Of a DNA stretch of 46,851 nt, positions 8,503-16,050 are shown piece by piece. Source of the DNA: Streptomyces globisporus (GTDB lineage: Bacteria > Actinomycetota > Actinomycetes > Streptomycetales > Streptomycetaceae); contig NZ_QWFA01000018.1 of NCBI RefSeq assembly GCF_003501885.1, positions 1 to 46,851 of the forward strand. Reading direction: 5' to 3'. The translations under genes were made by a program, and so were the position numbers. The notes under the pieces were generated by a model. That model was not told where the DNA came from, searched no databases, and worked only from the letters and a program-made list of their open reading frames with translations. Each line of letters starts with the position of its first letter. Position 1 is the first letter of the stretch.

Positions 8503-9152
8503 CCGGCACCACGGCACCCACGACCGACGCCGCCCCGGGCCGAGGGACGACCGACGAGGGAACCCCCACCGCCTCCGCCCGCACGTCCTCCGTGGCGCGC
8601 ACCGTCACCGACGTCCTCCAGCCGCGCAACGTGCTGCTGGCCGGCATGCTCGGCATCGGCCTCGCGGCGGCGGGCGGCGACTGGACCGGGCTGCTCTGGG
8701 GCTTCCTCGGGGCACTCTGCGCCGGGCTGATCCCGGCCGGGTACATCGAGTGGGAGCGCGGACGCGGCACCTGGGGCGACCGCCATGTGGTGGACCGTAC
8801 GAAACGGGCGCCGATCTTCTTCGTGATCCTCGGCTCGATCGGCGCCGGCTCGGTGGTGATGGTGCTGGGGAACGCGCCGACCGGGATCCTCGTCGCGATG
8901 CTCGCGCTGTGGGTGATGACGATCGGTCTGCTGGCCGTCAACACGGTGTGGAAGATCTCGGTCGACTCGGCGGTGGCCTCGGCGGCCGTCTCGCTCCTCG
9001 CCGTCGTGCACTCCCCCTGGTGGATCGCCGCGTACGCGCTGACGGCGGCGGTCTGCTGGTCCCGGGTCGCTCTCGGCTACCACACCGTCGCCCAGACCCT
9101 GGCGGGCGCGGGCCTGGGGGCGGCGACGACGGTGGCATACGCGTTCATCTGA
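8499..9152 (+). CDS. Degenerate PAP2-like membrane protein
   Basis: 217 residues, starting at the ATG that overlaps the stop of the upstream gene. After 40 Thr/Ala-rich residues there are about six membrane helices. Motif 3 of PAP2 phosphatases is recognisable as SRVALGYHTVAQTLAGAGLG (188-207), but Asp of the usual SR(x5)HxxxD is Gln. Where PSGH is expected there is KISVDSAVAS (152-161), with Asp in place of the catalytic His. Motif 1 is weak (DRTKRAP, 99-105). It therefore has the PAP2 fold but probably no normal phosphatase activity, suggesting a lipid-binding or sensing role with the 7TM protein. The last gene of the operon, it converges on the ParB-like gene. Confidence 0.75.
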   Translation: MTGTTAPTTDAAPGRGTTDEGTPTASARTSSVARTVTDVLQPRNVLLAGMLGIGLAAAGGDWTGLLWGFLGALCAGLIPAGYIEWERGRGTWGDRHVVDRTKRAPIFFVILGSIGAGSVVMVLGNAPTGILVAMLALWVMTIGLLAVNTVWKISVDSAVASAAVSLLAVVHSPWWIAAYALTAAVCWSRVALGYHTVAQTLAGAGLGAATTVAYAFI

Positions 9153-9176
9153 GGGGTCGCTCAGCCGAGGGGCCGC

Positions 9177-10526
9177 TCAGCGTGCGGCGTTGCCCGTGAG
9201 TACGACGGGTCCCTCGAGGGTGTTCGCGGTGCAGCCCGGGCCGCCGATCCGTACGGGGCCTGAGCTGCGGCTCACCACGACGGGCCCGGCGACGCGCGAA
9301 CCGCACAGGTGGACCGCCGTCGCCCGGTCGGCCTGGAGCGGGCCGTCCACCGTGGAGCCGGTGACGACGAGGGCCGCCCCGGGGCGGACGACGACGGGGC
9401 CGCGCTGGGCGGCCCTGTCCAGGCAGGTGACGCCGCTCGTCACGACCAGGGGGCCGTTGCGGGGCCCGGTGACCGTGGTGGTGCAGGCGGGCAGGGGCAG
9501 CACGCGGGCCTTGTGCTCCAGGGCCTCGGCGAGCTTGCCCGGCTTGGGGTCGCTCAGCGGCTTGCCCAGCTTGGCGAACTCCCCGCCCGTCTCCTTCTTC
9601 CCGCCGTTCCACTCGTCGATCCGGCCGAGCTGGGCGGCGGTCCTCCCGTCGTCGACGACCGCGTCGGGCGCGAGCGCCGCCATCGACTGCGAGGCGCGCT
9701 TCACCAGGTCGAGGTACGGGCCCGGGGCGGTCAGGTCGTACGCGGCCGTGTCGTGCTCGCCGCGCAGCCACGCCCCCCAGGAGAACTCCAGGAACTCCGT
9801 CGCCCCGTCCGGGACTTCGTAACCGATGTCCCGGGTGAAGTAGACGAGGCTGCGGTACGGGTCGTCGCGGAAGTGCGTGATGCCCAGCCGGTCCGGAAGC
9901 TGCTCCACACCGAGCGGCCGGTTGTTCTCGTCGCGCAGCCACACCTTCTTCTCGGCGGCCATCCGCTGCCAGAAGGCGGCCGGGGACAGCGCGCTGAAGT
10001 TGTCGGTGACGCGGAGCCGGATGTGCATCCGGGGCGAGCCGTCGGGGCCCTCCAGGAAGGACGTCAGCGTGTGGTGACCGTCGGTCAGGTACAGCTTGCC
10101 GCCGGGCCCGATCACGGCCGTCTTCATCGGAGCGACGGTCTCCGGGGTCTCCAGCCCGACCGGCACGGTGCAGGAGAAGCTCGACGGGTCGTCCAGCCGG
10201 GCGCCGGGGCCGGCCGAGGCCGCCTCCTCCTGGCCGTTGGTCTCGCACCAGTCGTCGAAGCGCTTGTTGACGTCGCCCGCCGCCTCGTCGCGGCCGCCGC
10301 CGTACCGGCCGAGCTTGTAGAAGACCTGGTCGAAGCCGAGTACGGCCTGGGTGGGGTGCAGTTCGCCGAGCGTGACGTCGATCAGGTCCCCCGGCTGCGC
10401 GCAGGTCCGCGGTAGCGGCCCGCTCCCGGAACAGGGGTCCGCTGCCGCCGCCCCGGTGCCCGCCCCGGCCACGGCCGTGCCCGCCGCCAGCACCCCGGCG
10501 AGCAACAGCGCTCTCGATCGGTTCAT
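9177..10526 (-). CDS. Secreted ParB-like (ParBc_2-type) protein with beta-rich tail
   Basis: 449 residues from ATG 10526, behind a GGGAGGGGA ribosome site. Residues 1-29 form a Sec signal peptide ending AAAA before DPCSG. Residues 45-240 resemble the putative ParB-like nuclease family: PGDLIDVTLGELHPTQ near 46, then the signature LYLTDGHHTLTSF (145-157) replacing the GERR motif of ParB. There are at least six cysteines, fitting export. The last 110 residues are a valine-glycine repeat region (GPLVV, GPVVV, GPVRI, GPVVL) that could form a parallel beta helix. No partner parA or parS is nearby, so chromosome partitioning is unlikely. Secretion and the family are well supported; the substrate is unknown. 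Confidence 0.8.
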   Translation of the reverse strand: MNRSRALLLAGVLAAGTAVAGAGTGAAAADPCSGSGPLPRTCAQPGDLIDVTLGELHPTQAVLGFDQVFYKLGRYGGGRDEAAGDVNKRFDDWCETNGQEEAASAGPGARLDDPSSFSCTVPVGLETPETVAPMKTAVIGPGGKLYLTDGHHTLTSFLEGPDGSPRMHIRLRVTDNFSALSPAAFWQRMAAEKKVWLRDENNRPLGVEQLPDRLGITHFRDDPYRSLVYFTRDIGYEVPDGATEFLEFSWGAWLRGEHDTAAYDLTAPGPYLDLVKRASQSMAALAPDAVVDDGRTAAQLGRIDEWNGGKKETGGEFAKLGKPLSDPKPGKLAEALEHKARVLPLPACTTTVTGPRNGPLVVTSGVTCLDRAAQRGPVVVRPGAALVVTGSTVDGPLQADRATAVHLCGSRVAGPVVVSRSSGPVRIGGPGCTANTLEGPVVLTGNAAR

Positions 10527-10642
10527 GAACGTCCCCTCCCGCGAAATGGTCTTCCGCCGGGGACCATCGCAAGGCCCGACGACCCCCGCACGGACACCAT
10601 GTGAACGAGGGATGGCGCCGGGGCGCCGCGCCGGGACCTCCC

Positions 10643-10680
10643 GTGTCCGACGCCCCCGCGTTTGCGGGGGCGTCGGACAC
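10643..10680. repeat. Perfect 17-bp inverted repeat between divergent genes
   Basis: Arms 10643-10659 and 10664-10680 are fully complementary around a GTTT loop. It lies between two divergent starts (10526 minus, 10747 plus), where no terminator is expected, and no T-run follows. It could be the 3' end of a short unannotated transcript, an operator, or an RNA structure in the leader of the small gene at 10747. Confidence 0.6.
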
Positions 10681-10746
10681 CCGGTTACGTGGACGGTGAG
10701 GGCGCGCCCGCGAACGGACGGGCCCCACCGGCTGGAGGTGTCCCCG

Positions 10747-10995
10747 ATGGCGAAGAAACGGTCCGCGAAACCCGCCCAGGGCCTGCGCGGCAGCAAGGCC
10801 GGGCTCGTCCTGAGCCTGGGCAGCAGCGCGCTCGCGGTCGTCAGGGCGTCCAAGCAGGTCCGCCGGGCCAAGGGCACGCACGACAAGCTGAACACCGCCG
10901 ACGCGGTGGCGGGGATGCTGCCGCTGATCACCTCGGCCGCCCTCGTCCTGCGGCAGCTGCGCAGCCGGAAGCGGGAGAACCCGGAAGCGGCCTGA
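10747..10995 (+). CDS. Small basic protein with one hydrophobic segment
   Basis: 82 residues from ATG 10747, with GGAGGT at a good distance upstream. The N-terminal MAKKRSAKPAQGLRGSKAG is strongly basic. Two moderately hydrophobic stretches follow (GLVLSLGSSALAVV and VAGMLPLITSAALVLRQL), and the C-terminus is RSRKRENPEAA. It may be a small membrane-associated protein, but the helices are weak. I do not recognise a family. It stands alone between a divergent and a downstream monocistronic gene. Coding is supported by the ribosome site and codon use. Confidence 0.7.
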   Translation: MAKKRSAKPAQGLRGSKAGLVLSLGSSALAVVRASKQVRRAKGTHDKLNTADAVAGMLPLITSAALVLRQLRSRKRENPEAA

Positions 10996-11085
10996 GCGAC
11001 CCCTTCCTCAGCAGCCCGCCCGAAAGGCCGGAAATCGCCCCGCCTCCGGCCACTGAACGATGCCCGGCCGGGGTACGACTGTGCC

Positions 11086-11937
11086 GTGCCGAACCCTTTC
11101 GAGATCACCGCGGCCCGCGCCGAGGACATCGTGACGCTGAGCGCCTGGGCCCACGAGGAGGGCTGGAACCCGGGCCTGCACGACGGCGGGGTCTTCTTCG
11201 CGACCGACCCCGGCGGCTTCCTGTTCGGCCGGCTGGACGGCGAGCCGGTCACCTCCGTCTCCGTCGTCCGCCACGGCGACGCGTACGGCTTCCTGGGCTT
11301 CTACCTGACCCGCCCCCATCTGCGCGGACAGGGTTACGGGCTGCGGACCTGGCAGGCCGGCACGGCCCGCCTCGCCGGGCGCACCGTCGGCCTCGACGGG
11401 GTGCCCGCGCAGCAGGACAACTACCGCCGCTCCGGCTTCCGCACCTGCTGGAGCAACGCGCGGTACGAGGGAACGCCCCCGCCGGACATCGCGCCGCCGC
11501 CGGGGACCACCCTGATCGACGCCCGCAGCGTGCCGTTCGACCTGCTCGCCGCCTACGACCGGCGGTACTTCCCGGCCGCCCGGGACACCTTTCTGGCCGC
11601 CTGGATCACCGCCCCCGGCCGCACGGCCCTCGCGGCGGTAGGGGACGGCGGGCTCCAGGGCCTCGCGGTGCTGCGGGCCTGCCGCGCGGCGTCCCGGATC
11701 GGCCCCCTGTACGCCGACTCCCCCGCCGTGGCGGCGGCCCTGGTCAGCGCGGTCGCGGCCACCGCGCCACACACCCCGGTCGCCGTCGACGTACCCGACA
11801 TCAATCCGGCGGCGGTGCGGCTGGCCGGGGAGCTGGGCCTGACCCCGTCGTTCGACACGGCGCGGATGTACAGCGGCCCGGAACCGGTGATCGACCGGCC
11901 GGGCCTGTACGGCATCACGAGCCTGGAACTGGGCTGA
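11086..11937 (+). CDS. GNAT family N-acetyltransferase with second C-terminal domain
   Basis: 283 residues from GTG 11086. Residues 1-125 are a GNAT domain: GFYLTRPHLRGQGYGLRTW contains the acetyl-CoA loop RGQGYG, and NYRRSGFRT near residue 110 is the typical closing strand. Residues 140-283 form a second GNAT-like half (YDRRYFPAARDTFLAAWI) without an acetyl-CoA loop, as in the Acetyltransf_18 arrangement. It should acetylate an amine on a small molecule or protein; the acceptor is unknown. No obvious ribosome site is present, so translation may be leaderless. The neighbouring SpoIIE gene converges on it. Confidence 0.88.
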   Translation: MPNPFEITAARAEDIVTLSAWAHEEGWNPGLHDGGVFFATDPGGFLFGRLDGEPVTSVSVVRHGDAYGFLGFYLTRPHLRGQGYGLRTWQAGTARLAGRTVGLDGVPAQQDNYRRSGFRTCWSNARYEGTPPPDIAPPPGTTLIDARSVPFDLLAAYDRRYFPAARDTFLAAWITAPGRTALAAVGDGGLQGLAVLRACRAASRIGPLYADSPAVAAALVSAVAATAPHTPVAVDVPDINPAAVRLAGELGLTPSFDTARMYSGPEPVIDRPGLYGITSLELG

Positions 11938-11962
11938 CCGGGGCTCATGGAAACAGCAGCCG

Positions 11963-13693
11963 TCACTCCGCAGGGGTCGGCCGCACCACCGGCGGACCCT
12001 CGCGGATCCTGGACGCGAGCACGGCGATGTCGTCCTCCGCGTCCTCGCCGAACCGGTCCAGCACCCGGTCGAGCAGGTCCTCCAGGCGCCCGCCCGGCGG
12101 CATGGTCAGCGAGGCCAGCCGCTGCACGGACACGTCGATGTCCTCGCCCCGGCGCTCCACCAGGCCGTCGGTGTACATGAACAGCACGGTCCCCGGGCCG
12201 CAGGGCACGGACGCGGTCCGGTAGCCGCCGAACCCGGTGCCCAGCGGCGGCCCCACCGGCACCGGCACGACCCGGGCCCCGGCGGCGCCCGGGTCGATGA
12301 AGACCGGCGGCAGATGGCCCGCGCTGGCCACCTCGCACACCCCGCCGAACCGGTCGACGACGGCGAGCAGACAGGTCGCCGCCCGGTCCAGTCCGGACCG
12401 CTCCACCATGGTGTCGAGCTGCTCCAGGATCCGGTGCGGCGGCAGGTCCTCCTGTGCCAGCAGCCGCAGCAGCGAGCGGTACTGGCTCATCGCGACGGCC
12501 GCCTCCACTCCGTGCCCCATCACGTCGCCCATCGCCTTGAGGTGCCGGCCGTCCTGGAGCGGGACGACGTCGAACCAGTCCCCGCCGACCAGGACGCCCT
12601 CGTCGGCGGGGCGGTAACGGGTGGCGACCTCGACGTGGGAGGCGGGCCCCCACGGCTCGGAGAGCAGGGAACGCTGAAGCTCGCGGGCGATGCTGTGCTC
12701 GTGGTCGTAACGGCGGGCGTGGTCGATGGCAACGCCCGCGCGCACGGCGAGCTCGCGGGCGACGGCCACGTCCTGGTCGCCGAAGGCGGGGGAGCCCTCC
12801 GCCCTGACAAGGGTGAGCGTGCCGAGCGGCCGGCTCCGGGCGGTGAGCGGGACGACGATCGCCTCGCGCAGCCCGAGCGCCCGGGAGGCGGCGATCCGGT
12901 CGGTGGTGAGGGCGCTGCGCTCCTCGCCGCGGTCGTCCCAGTCATCGATGACCGGCTGGTTCTCCGTCAGACAGCGGGTCACCGCGGAGTCCGGTGGGAA
13001 GTCGACGTACTCCCCGGGGTCGCCGAACCGCTGCACCTGCTCGTCGAGTTCGCCTTCGCCCCGCAGCGCGGCGCGGCGCAGCCGTACGACGCCGGGCTCC
13101 GGGCGGCGTACGGAGTGCCCCACGTCGGCGGGGAACACGTCGACCACCGCGACGTCGGCGAAGTCGGGCACCACGAAGTCGGTCAGCTCCCGGCAGGTGG
13201 TGTCCACGTCGAGCGTGGTGCCGATCCGGACGGCGGCGGTGGAGAGCAGGGCGACATGGCCGCGGGCCTGCTCCAGCTCCTCGCGCTGCCGGGCGATGTC
13301 GGTGATCTCGACGACGATCGCCATCAGCCCGCAGCCCTCCCCGCCCGCGTCGAGCCGGTGGTACGTGGCCCGCCAGAGCTGCTGCTCCTCCTCGGTCGGC
13401 GCCCAGGTCCGCCCGCTGATCGTCACTTCCCGGGGGTTGCCGTCGGCCAGCACGTCGCGCAGGGCGGCGGCCTGGCCGTGCAGCCCGGGCAGCACCTGGG
13501 AGAAGGTCCGCCCGATGTGGGAGCGGGCGGGGAGGCCGTTGAGCCGTTCGAGTGCAGGGTTGACGTAGGTGTAGCGGAGATCGTGGTCGAGCACCGCGAC
13601 GGCGGCGGGATTGCCGTCGAACAGGGCCGCGACGGTCTTCGGGTCGAAGAACGACGGCATGCCGTCGTCGCACGTGTCGGCCTGCAAGAGCAT
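11963..13693 (-). CDS. PAS-GAF-SpoIIE (PP2C) serine phosphatase
   Basis: 576 residues from ATG 13693. GGGAGG is only one base upstream of this ATG but seven bases from an in-frame TTG at 13687, so the TTG may be the real start. A PAS domain covers about 20-130 (VAVLDHDLRYTYVNPALERL), a GAF domain about 150-320, and a SpoIIE phosphatase domain from about 340 to the end. The phosphatase has GGDWFDV and GDVMGHGVEAA metal-binding motifs and VLFMYTDGLVERR. Such proteins dephosphorylate anti-anti-sigma factors and so switch on SigB-family sigma factors. No anti-sigma or STAS gene is next to it. It may act on regulators of SigF/SigN-class factors, but that is inferred. Confidence 0.93.
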   Translation of the reverse strand: MLLQADTCDDGMPSFFDPKTVAALFDGNPAAVAVLDHDLRYTYVNPALERLNGLPARSHIGRTFSQVLPGLHGQAAALRDVLADGNPREVTISGRTWAPTEEEQQLWRATYHRLDAGGEGCGLMAIVVEITDIARQREELEQARGHVALLSTAAVRIGTTLDVDTTCRELTDFVVPDFADVAVVDVFPADVGHSVRRPEPGVVRLRRAALRGEGELDEQVQRFGDPGEYVDFPPDSAVTRCLTENQPVIDDWDDRGEERSALTTDRIAASRALGLREAIVVPLTARSRPLGTLTLVRAEGSPAFGDQDVAVARELAVRAGVAIDHARRYDHEHSIARELQRSLLSEPWGPASHVEVATRYRPADEGVLVGGDWFDVVPLQDGRHLKAMGDVMGHGVEAAVAMSQYRSLLRLLAQEDLPPHRILEQLDTMVERSGLDRAATCLLAVVDRFGGVCEVASAGHLPPVFIDPGAAGARVVPVPVGPPLGTGFGGYRTASVPCGPGTVLFMYTDGLVERRGEDIDVSVQRLASLTMPPGGRLEDLLDRVLDRFGEDAEDDIAVLASRIREGPPVVRPTPAE

Positions 13694-13851
13694 GCCTCCC
13701 ACCGCTCGTCGGCTCCCGAGCCTCCATCGTCGGCCGCGGCATCCTGTACCGCATCCGCAGGAGAGCAGGCGGGTTCCCGGGGCTCTCGTCCGGGCCGGGC
13801 GAGGGCCCGGGGCGGGGCGTCGCCCGGCAGACGGCGGTGCGCCGACCGGCC

Positions 13852-14601
13852 CTAGGCGCGAGTCCCGGCCCCGAACCGCCCGGGATCGGGACCCAGGTCG
13901 AGGCCGAGGTCGAGGTCCAGATCGAGGGTGCCCTCGGTGGCCTCGGCGGTGGGCGGCAGGGCGAGGGCCTCGCCGACCGGACCCGGCAGACTGCCGGAAC
14001 CCAGCAGTCCGGTGACCAGCCCGGTGGTGAGCCGGTGCCAGGCGGAGGCCCGCCGGATCATGGCGTGGTCGCCGCCCCGGACGGTGACCATGCACGTACG
14101 GGCGCCGGCGCGGCGGGCCCGGGCGGTGAGGGACTGGGTGGCCTGGGGGCTGGTCATCCGGTCCCGGTCGCTGTGGACGAGGACGATGTCACGGTCGGCG
14201 AGCTGGGTGACCGGGTCCCCCGGCGGACACCAGGGGGCGAGCCCGACGACGCCCCGCACGAGGGGGTGCCCGGCGGCGCGGAGGGCGGCGCGCGCCCCCA
14301 TGGAATGGCCCAGGAGCACCACCGGCAGGTCGTCGCCCGCTTCCTCCCGCAGCGCGTCGAGGGCGGCCACGGCGTCGTGGAAGGGGTCCGCGCGGTCGCC
14401 GTTCCAGCCCCGGTGGCCGTACCGCACCGGCGTCACGAGCACGTTGCCGCCGGAGGCGCGGGCGGCCCGGCCGACGGCCCGGACGAAGGGGCGCATGCGG
14501 GTGCCGGGCAGATTGAGGAGACCTGGCGGCGGGGGCTCCGTACCGGTCTCGCGCCCTCCGTGCAGAACGAGAACCGCTGCCGACGGCGGTCGTTGGGCCA
14601 C
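13852..14601 (-). CDS. Alpha/beta hydrolase
   Basis: 249 residues from GTG 14601, chosen because TGGAGG is five bases upstream; the frame stays open to 14805 but without a ribosome site. The fold is clear: VLVLHGG near the N-terminus, nucleophile elbow GHSMGARAA, the acid in VHSDRDRMTSP and the histidine in RGGDHAMIRR. It resembles small esterases or dienelactone-hydrolase-like proteins. No signal peptide. The last 20 residues are an unusual Asp-Leu repeat encoded by a hexanucleotide repeat (separate entry). It is divergent from the peroxiredoxin gene. The substrate is unknown. Confidence 0.88.
   Translation of the reverse strand: MAQRPPSAAVLVLHGGRETGTEPPPPGLLNLPGTRMRPFVRAVGRAARASGGNVLVTPVRYGHRGWNGDRADPFHDAVAALDALREEAGDDLPVVLLGHSMGARAALRAAGHPLVRGVVGLAPWCPPGDPVTQLADRDIVLVHSDRDRMTSPQATQSLTARARRAGARTCMVTVRGGDHAMIRRASAWHRLTTGLVTGLLGSGSLPGPVGEALALPPTAEATEGTLDLDLDLGLDLGPDPGRFGAGTRA
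13893..13927. repeat. GAGGTC-type hexanucleotide repeat inside the hydrolase gene
   Basis: About six imperfect copies of a GAGGTC/GAGGCC hexamer in tandem. On the minus strand they encode alternating Asp and Leu with some Gly (DLDLDLGLDLG) at the end of the alpha/beta hydrolase. A repeat of this type can change length by slippage without breaking the frame. Confidence 0.75.
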
Positions 14602-14820
14602 GCGTACCTCCAGGTCCGGGTGCGGGGCGCAGCGCCCCCTCTCCCCGTATTCGGCGCCGAGGCCGCCCCGGATGGGCGGACGGCTCGACGCATCCCGACG
14701 GATCTCGACCGACCCGACGGGATCCCCCCGATCAACGACTCGCCGGTCCGGGAAAGTGCCGCCCCCGGTACGGTCGCGACGACGGAGCGTCCGTGTACCA
14801 CTCACCCAAGGAGCCTTCCC

Positions 14821-15306
14821 ATGGCATCAGGCCCCCAACTCAACACCGAGGCACCCGACTTCACCCTCCCGGGCGGAGTCCTGTCGGGCGAGACCTTCGA
14901 CCGCGCCGACTACCGCCTCTCCGCAGCCCGTGGCCGATCCGTGGTCCTCGCGTTCTACCCGGGGGACAACACCTCGGTCTGCACGAAGCAGCTGTGCTCG
15001 TACTCCTCGGGCATGGAGGCCTTCGAGGGGCTCGACGCCGACGTCTGGGGGATCAGTCCACAGGGTGTGGACAGCCATGAGTCGTTCGCCCGCGCCTTCG
15101 GCCTGCGCATGCCGCTGCTGGCCGACGAGGGCCGGGAGATCGCCAAGGCGTACGGGGTCTCCGCGCCGGGCATCGGAGTGCGGCGGGCGGTCTTCCTCAT
15201 CGACCCGGACGGGGTCCTGCGCTGGAAGCACGTGGCGTTGCTCGGAGCGACCTTCCAGTCGCTCGACACCCTCACGAACCATCTGTCCGGCATCAAAGGC
15301 GCGTAA
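14821..15306 (+). CDS. Peroxiredoxin, BCP/PrxQ type
   Basis: 161 residues from ATG 14821, with AAGGAG upstream. The thioredoxin-fold peroxidase site is FYPGDNTSVCTKQLC: peroxidatic Cys54 and resolving Cys59, the five-residue spacing of PrxQ/BCP enzymes. PDFTLPGG near the N-terminus and LADEGREIAKAYGV further on are also typical. It reduces hydrogen peroxide or organic hydroperoxides in the cytoplasm using thioredoxin. The usual PKDDTPG before the active cysteine is PGDNTSV here, a mild variation. It is monocistronic and divergent from the hydrolase gene. Confidence 0.93.
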   Translation: MASGPQLNTEAPDFTLPGGVLSGETFDRADYRLSAARGRSVVLAFYPGDNTSVCTKQLCSYSSGMEAFEGLDADVWGISPQGVDSHESFARAFGLRMPLLADEGREIAKAYGVSAPGIGVRRAVFLIDPDGVLRWKHVALLGATFQSLDTLTNHLSGIKGA

Positions 15307-15411
15307 AGGTTGCCGGATCCCGGCAGTGACCGGAGCGGGTCGTGTATGGGATCATCCAGCCAGATCGACGAAAAACACTCGGGGGAAGTCGACAGGCAGG
15401 GGAGTGATCGC

Positions 15412-15921
15412 GTGACCTTCTTTCTCGGTCTCGGCATTGCGGGGATCGTCCTGCTGACCCTCTCCCTGATCTTCGACGGGGTCCTCGAAGGGCTCTTCGA
15501 CGGCGTCGTGGACGGCCTCTTCGACGGGCTGCTCTCGCTTCCGGTGATCGCCGGCTTCCTCTCGATGCTCGGCTTCGGCGGAGCGATCGTGCTCGGCGCG
15601 ACCGGCGCCGGGACGCTCGTGGCCACCGTCGTCGGCGTCGCCGCCGGCCTGGTCGCGGGCTGGCTGACCTGGAAGCTCAGCAGGGCCCTGATGCGCGACC
15701 AGACGCACGCCACCCCGCGCGACTCCGACCTGGTCGGCACCTCGGGTTCCGTGGTGACGGCCATTCCGGCCGAGGGCTACGGCGAGGTGCTGCTGCGCCT
15801 GGGCGGCCAGCCGGTGAAGTACGCGGCCAAATCGGCGACGCCCGTCGCGCGCGGGACCGAGATCTGGGTGGAAGAGGCACTGTCGACCACATCGGTCGCG
15901 GTACGCCCGGTGGAGCGCTGA
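15412..15921 (+). CDS. NfeD-like membrane protein, partner of flotillin
   Basis: 169 residues from GTG 15412, eight bases after GGGGAG; the frame is open to 15310 but without a ribosome site. Residues 1-92 hold two to three membrane helices, with an odd FDGVLEGLFDGVVDGLFDG repeat between the first two. Residues 105-165 form the OB-fold typical of NfeD (LVGTSGSVVTAIPAEGYGEV and WVEEALSTTSVAVRPV). It is the short NfeD form, without a protease domain. NfeD proteins are almost always encoded next to a flotillin, and the flotillin gene follows after 129 bases, supporting the call. Role: assembly of flotillin membrane microdomains. Confidence 0.88.
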   Translation: MTFFLGLGIAGIVLLTLSLIFDGVLEGLFDGVVDGLFDGLLSLPVIAGFLSMLGFGGAIVLGATGAGTLVATVVGVAAGLVAGWLTWKLSRALMRDQTHATPRDSDLVGTSGSVVTAIPAEGYGEVLLRLGGQPVKYAAKSATPVARGTEIWVEEALSTTSVAVRPVER

Positions 15922-16050
15922 CCACGCACACCGGCCCCACCCACCTGACCGCCCCACCCTGACCGACTCCACCGCCACCTCCACGTCCACAGCAAGGCCC
16001 GCTCCACAACGATCTGCCGTCCCCCAAGGGAGGCAGGGGGGACAAACCTC

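Noticed and set aside
8499..9152. Active PAP2 phosphatase
   Set aside because: The catalytic His of motif 2 and the Asp of motif 3 are replaced, so normal chemistry is unlikely.
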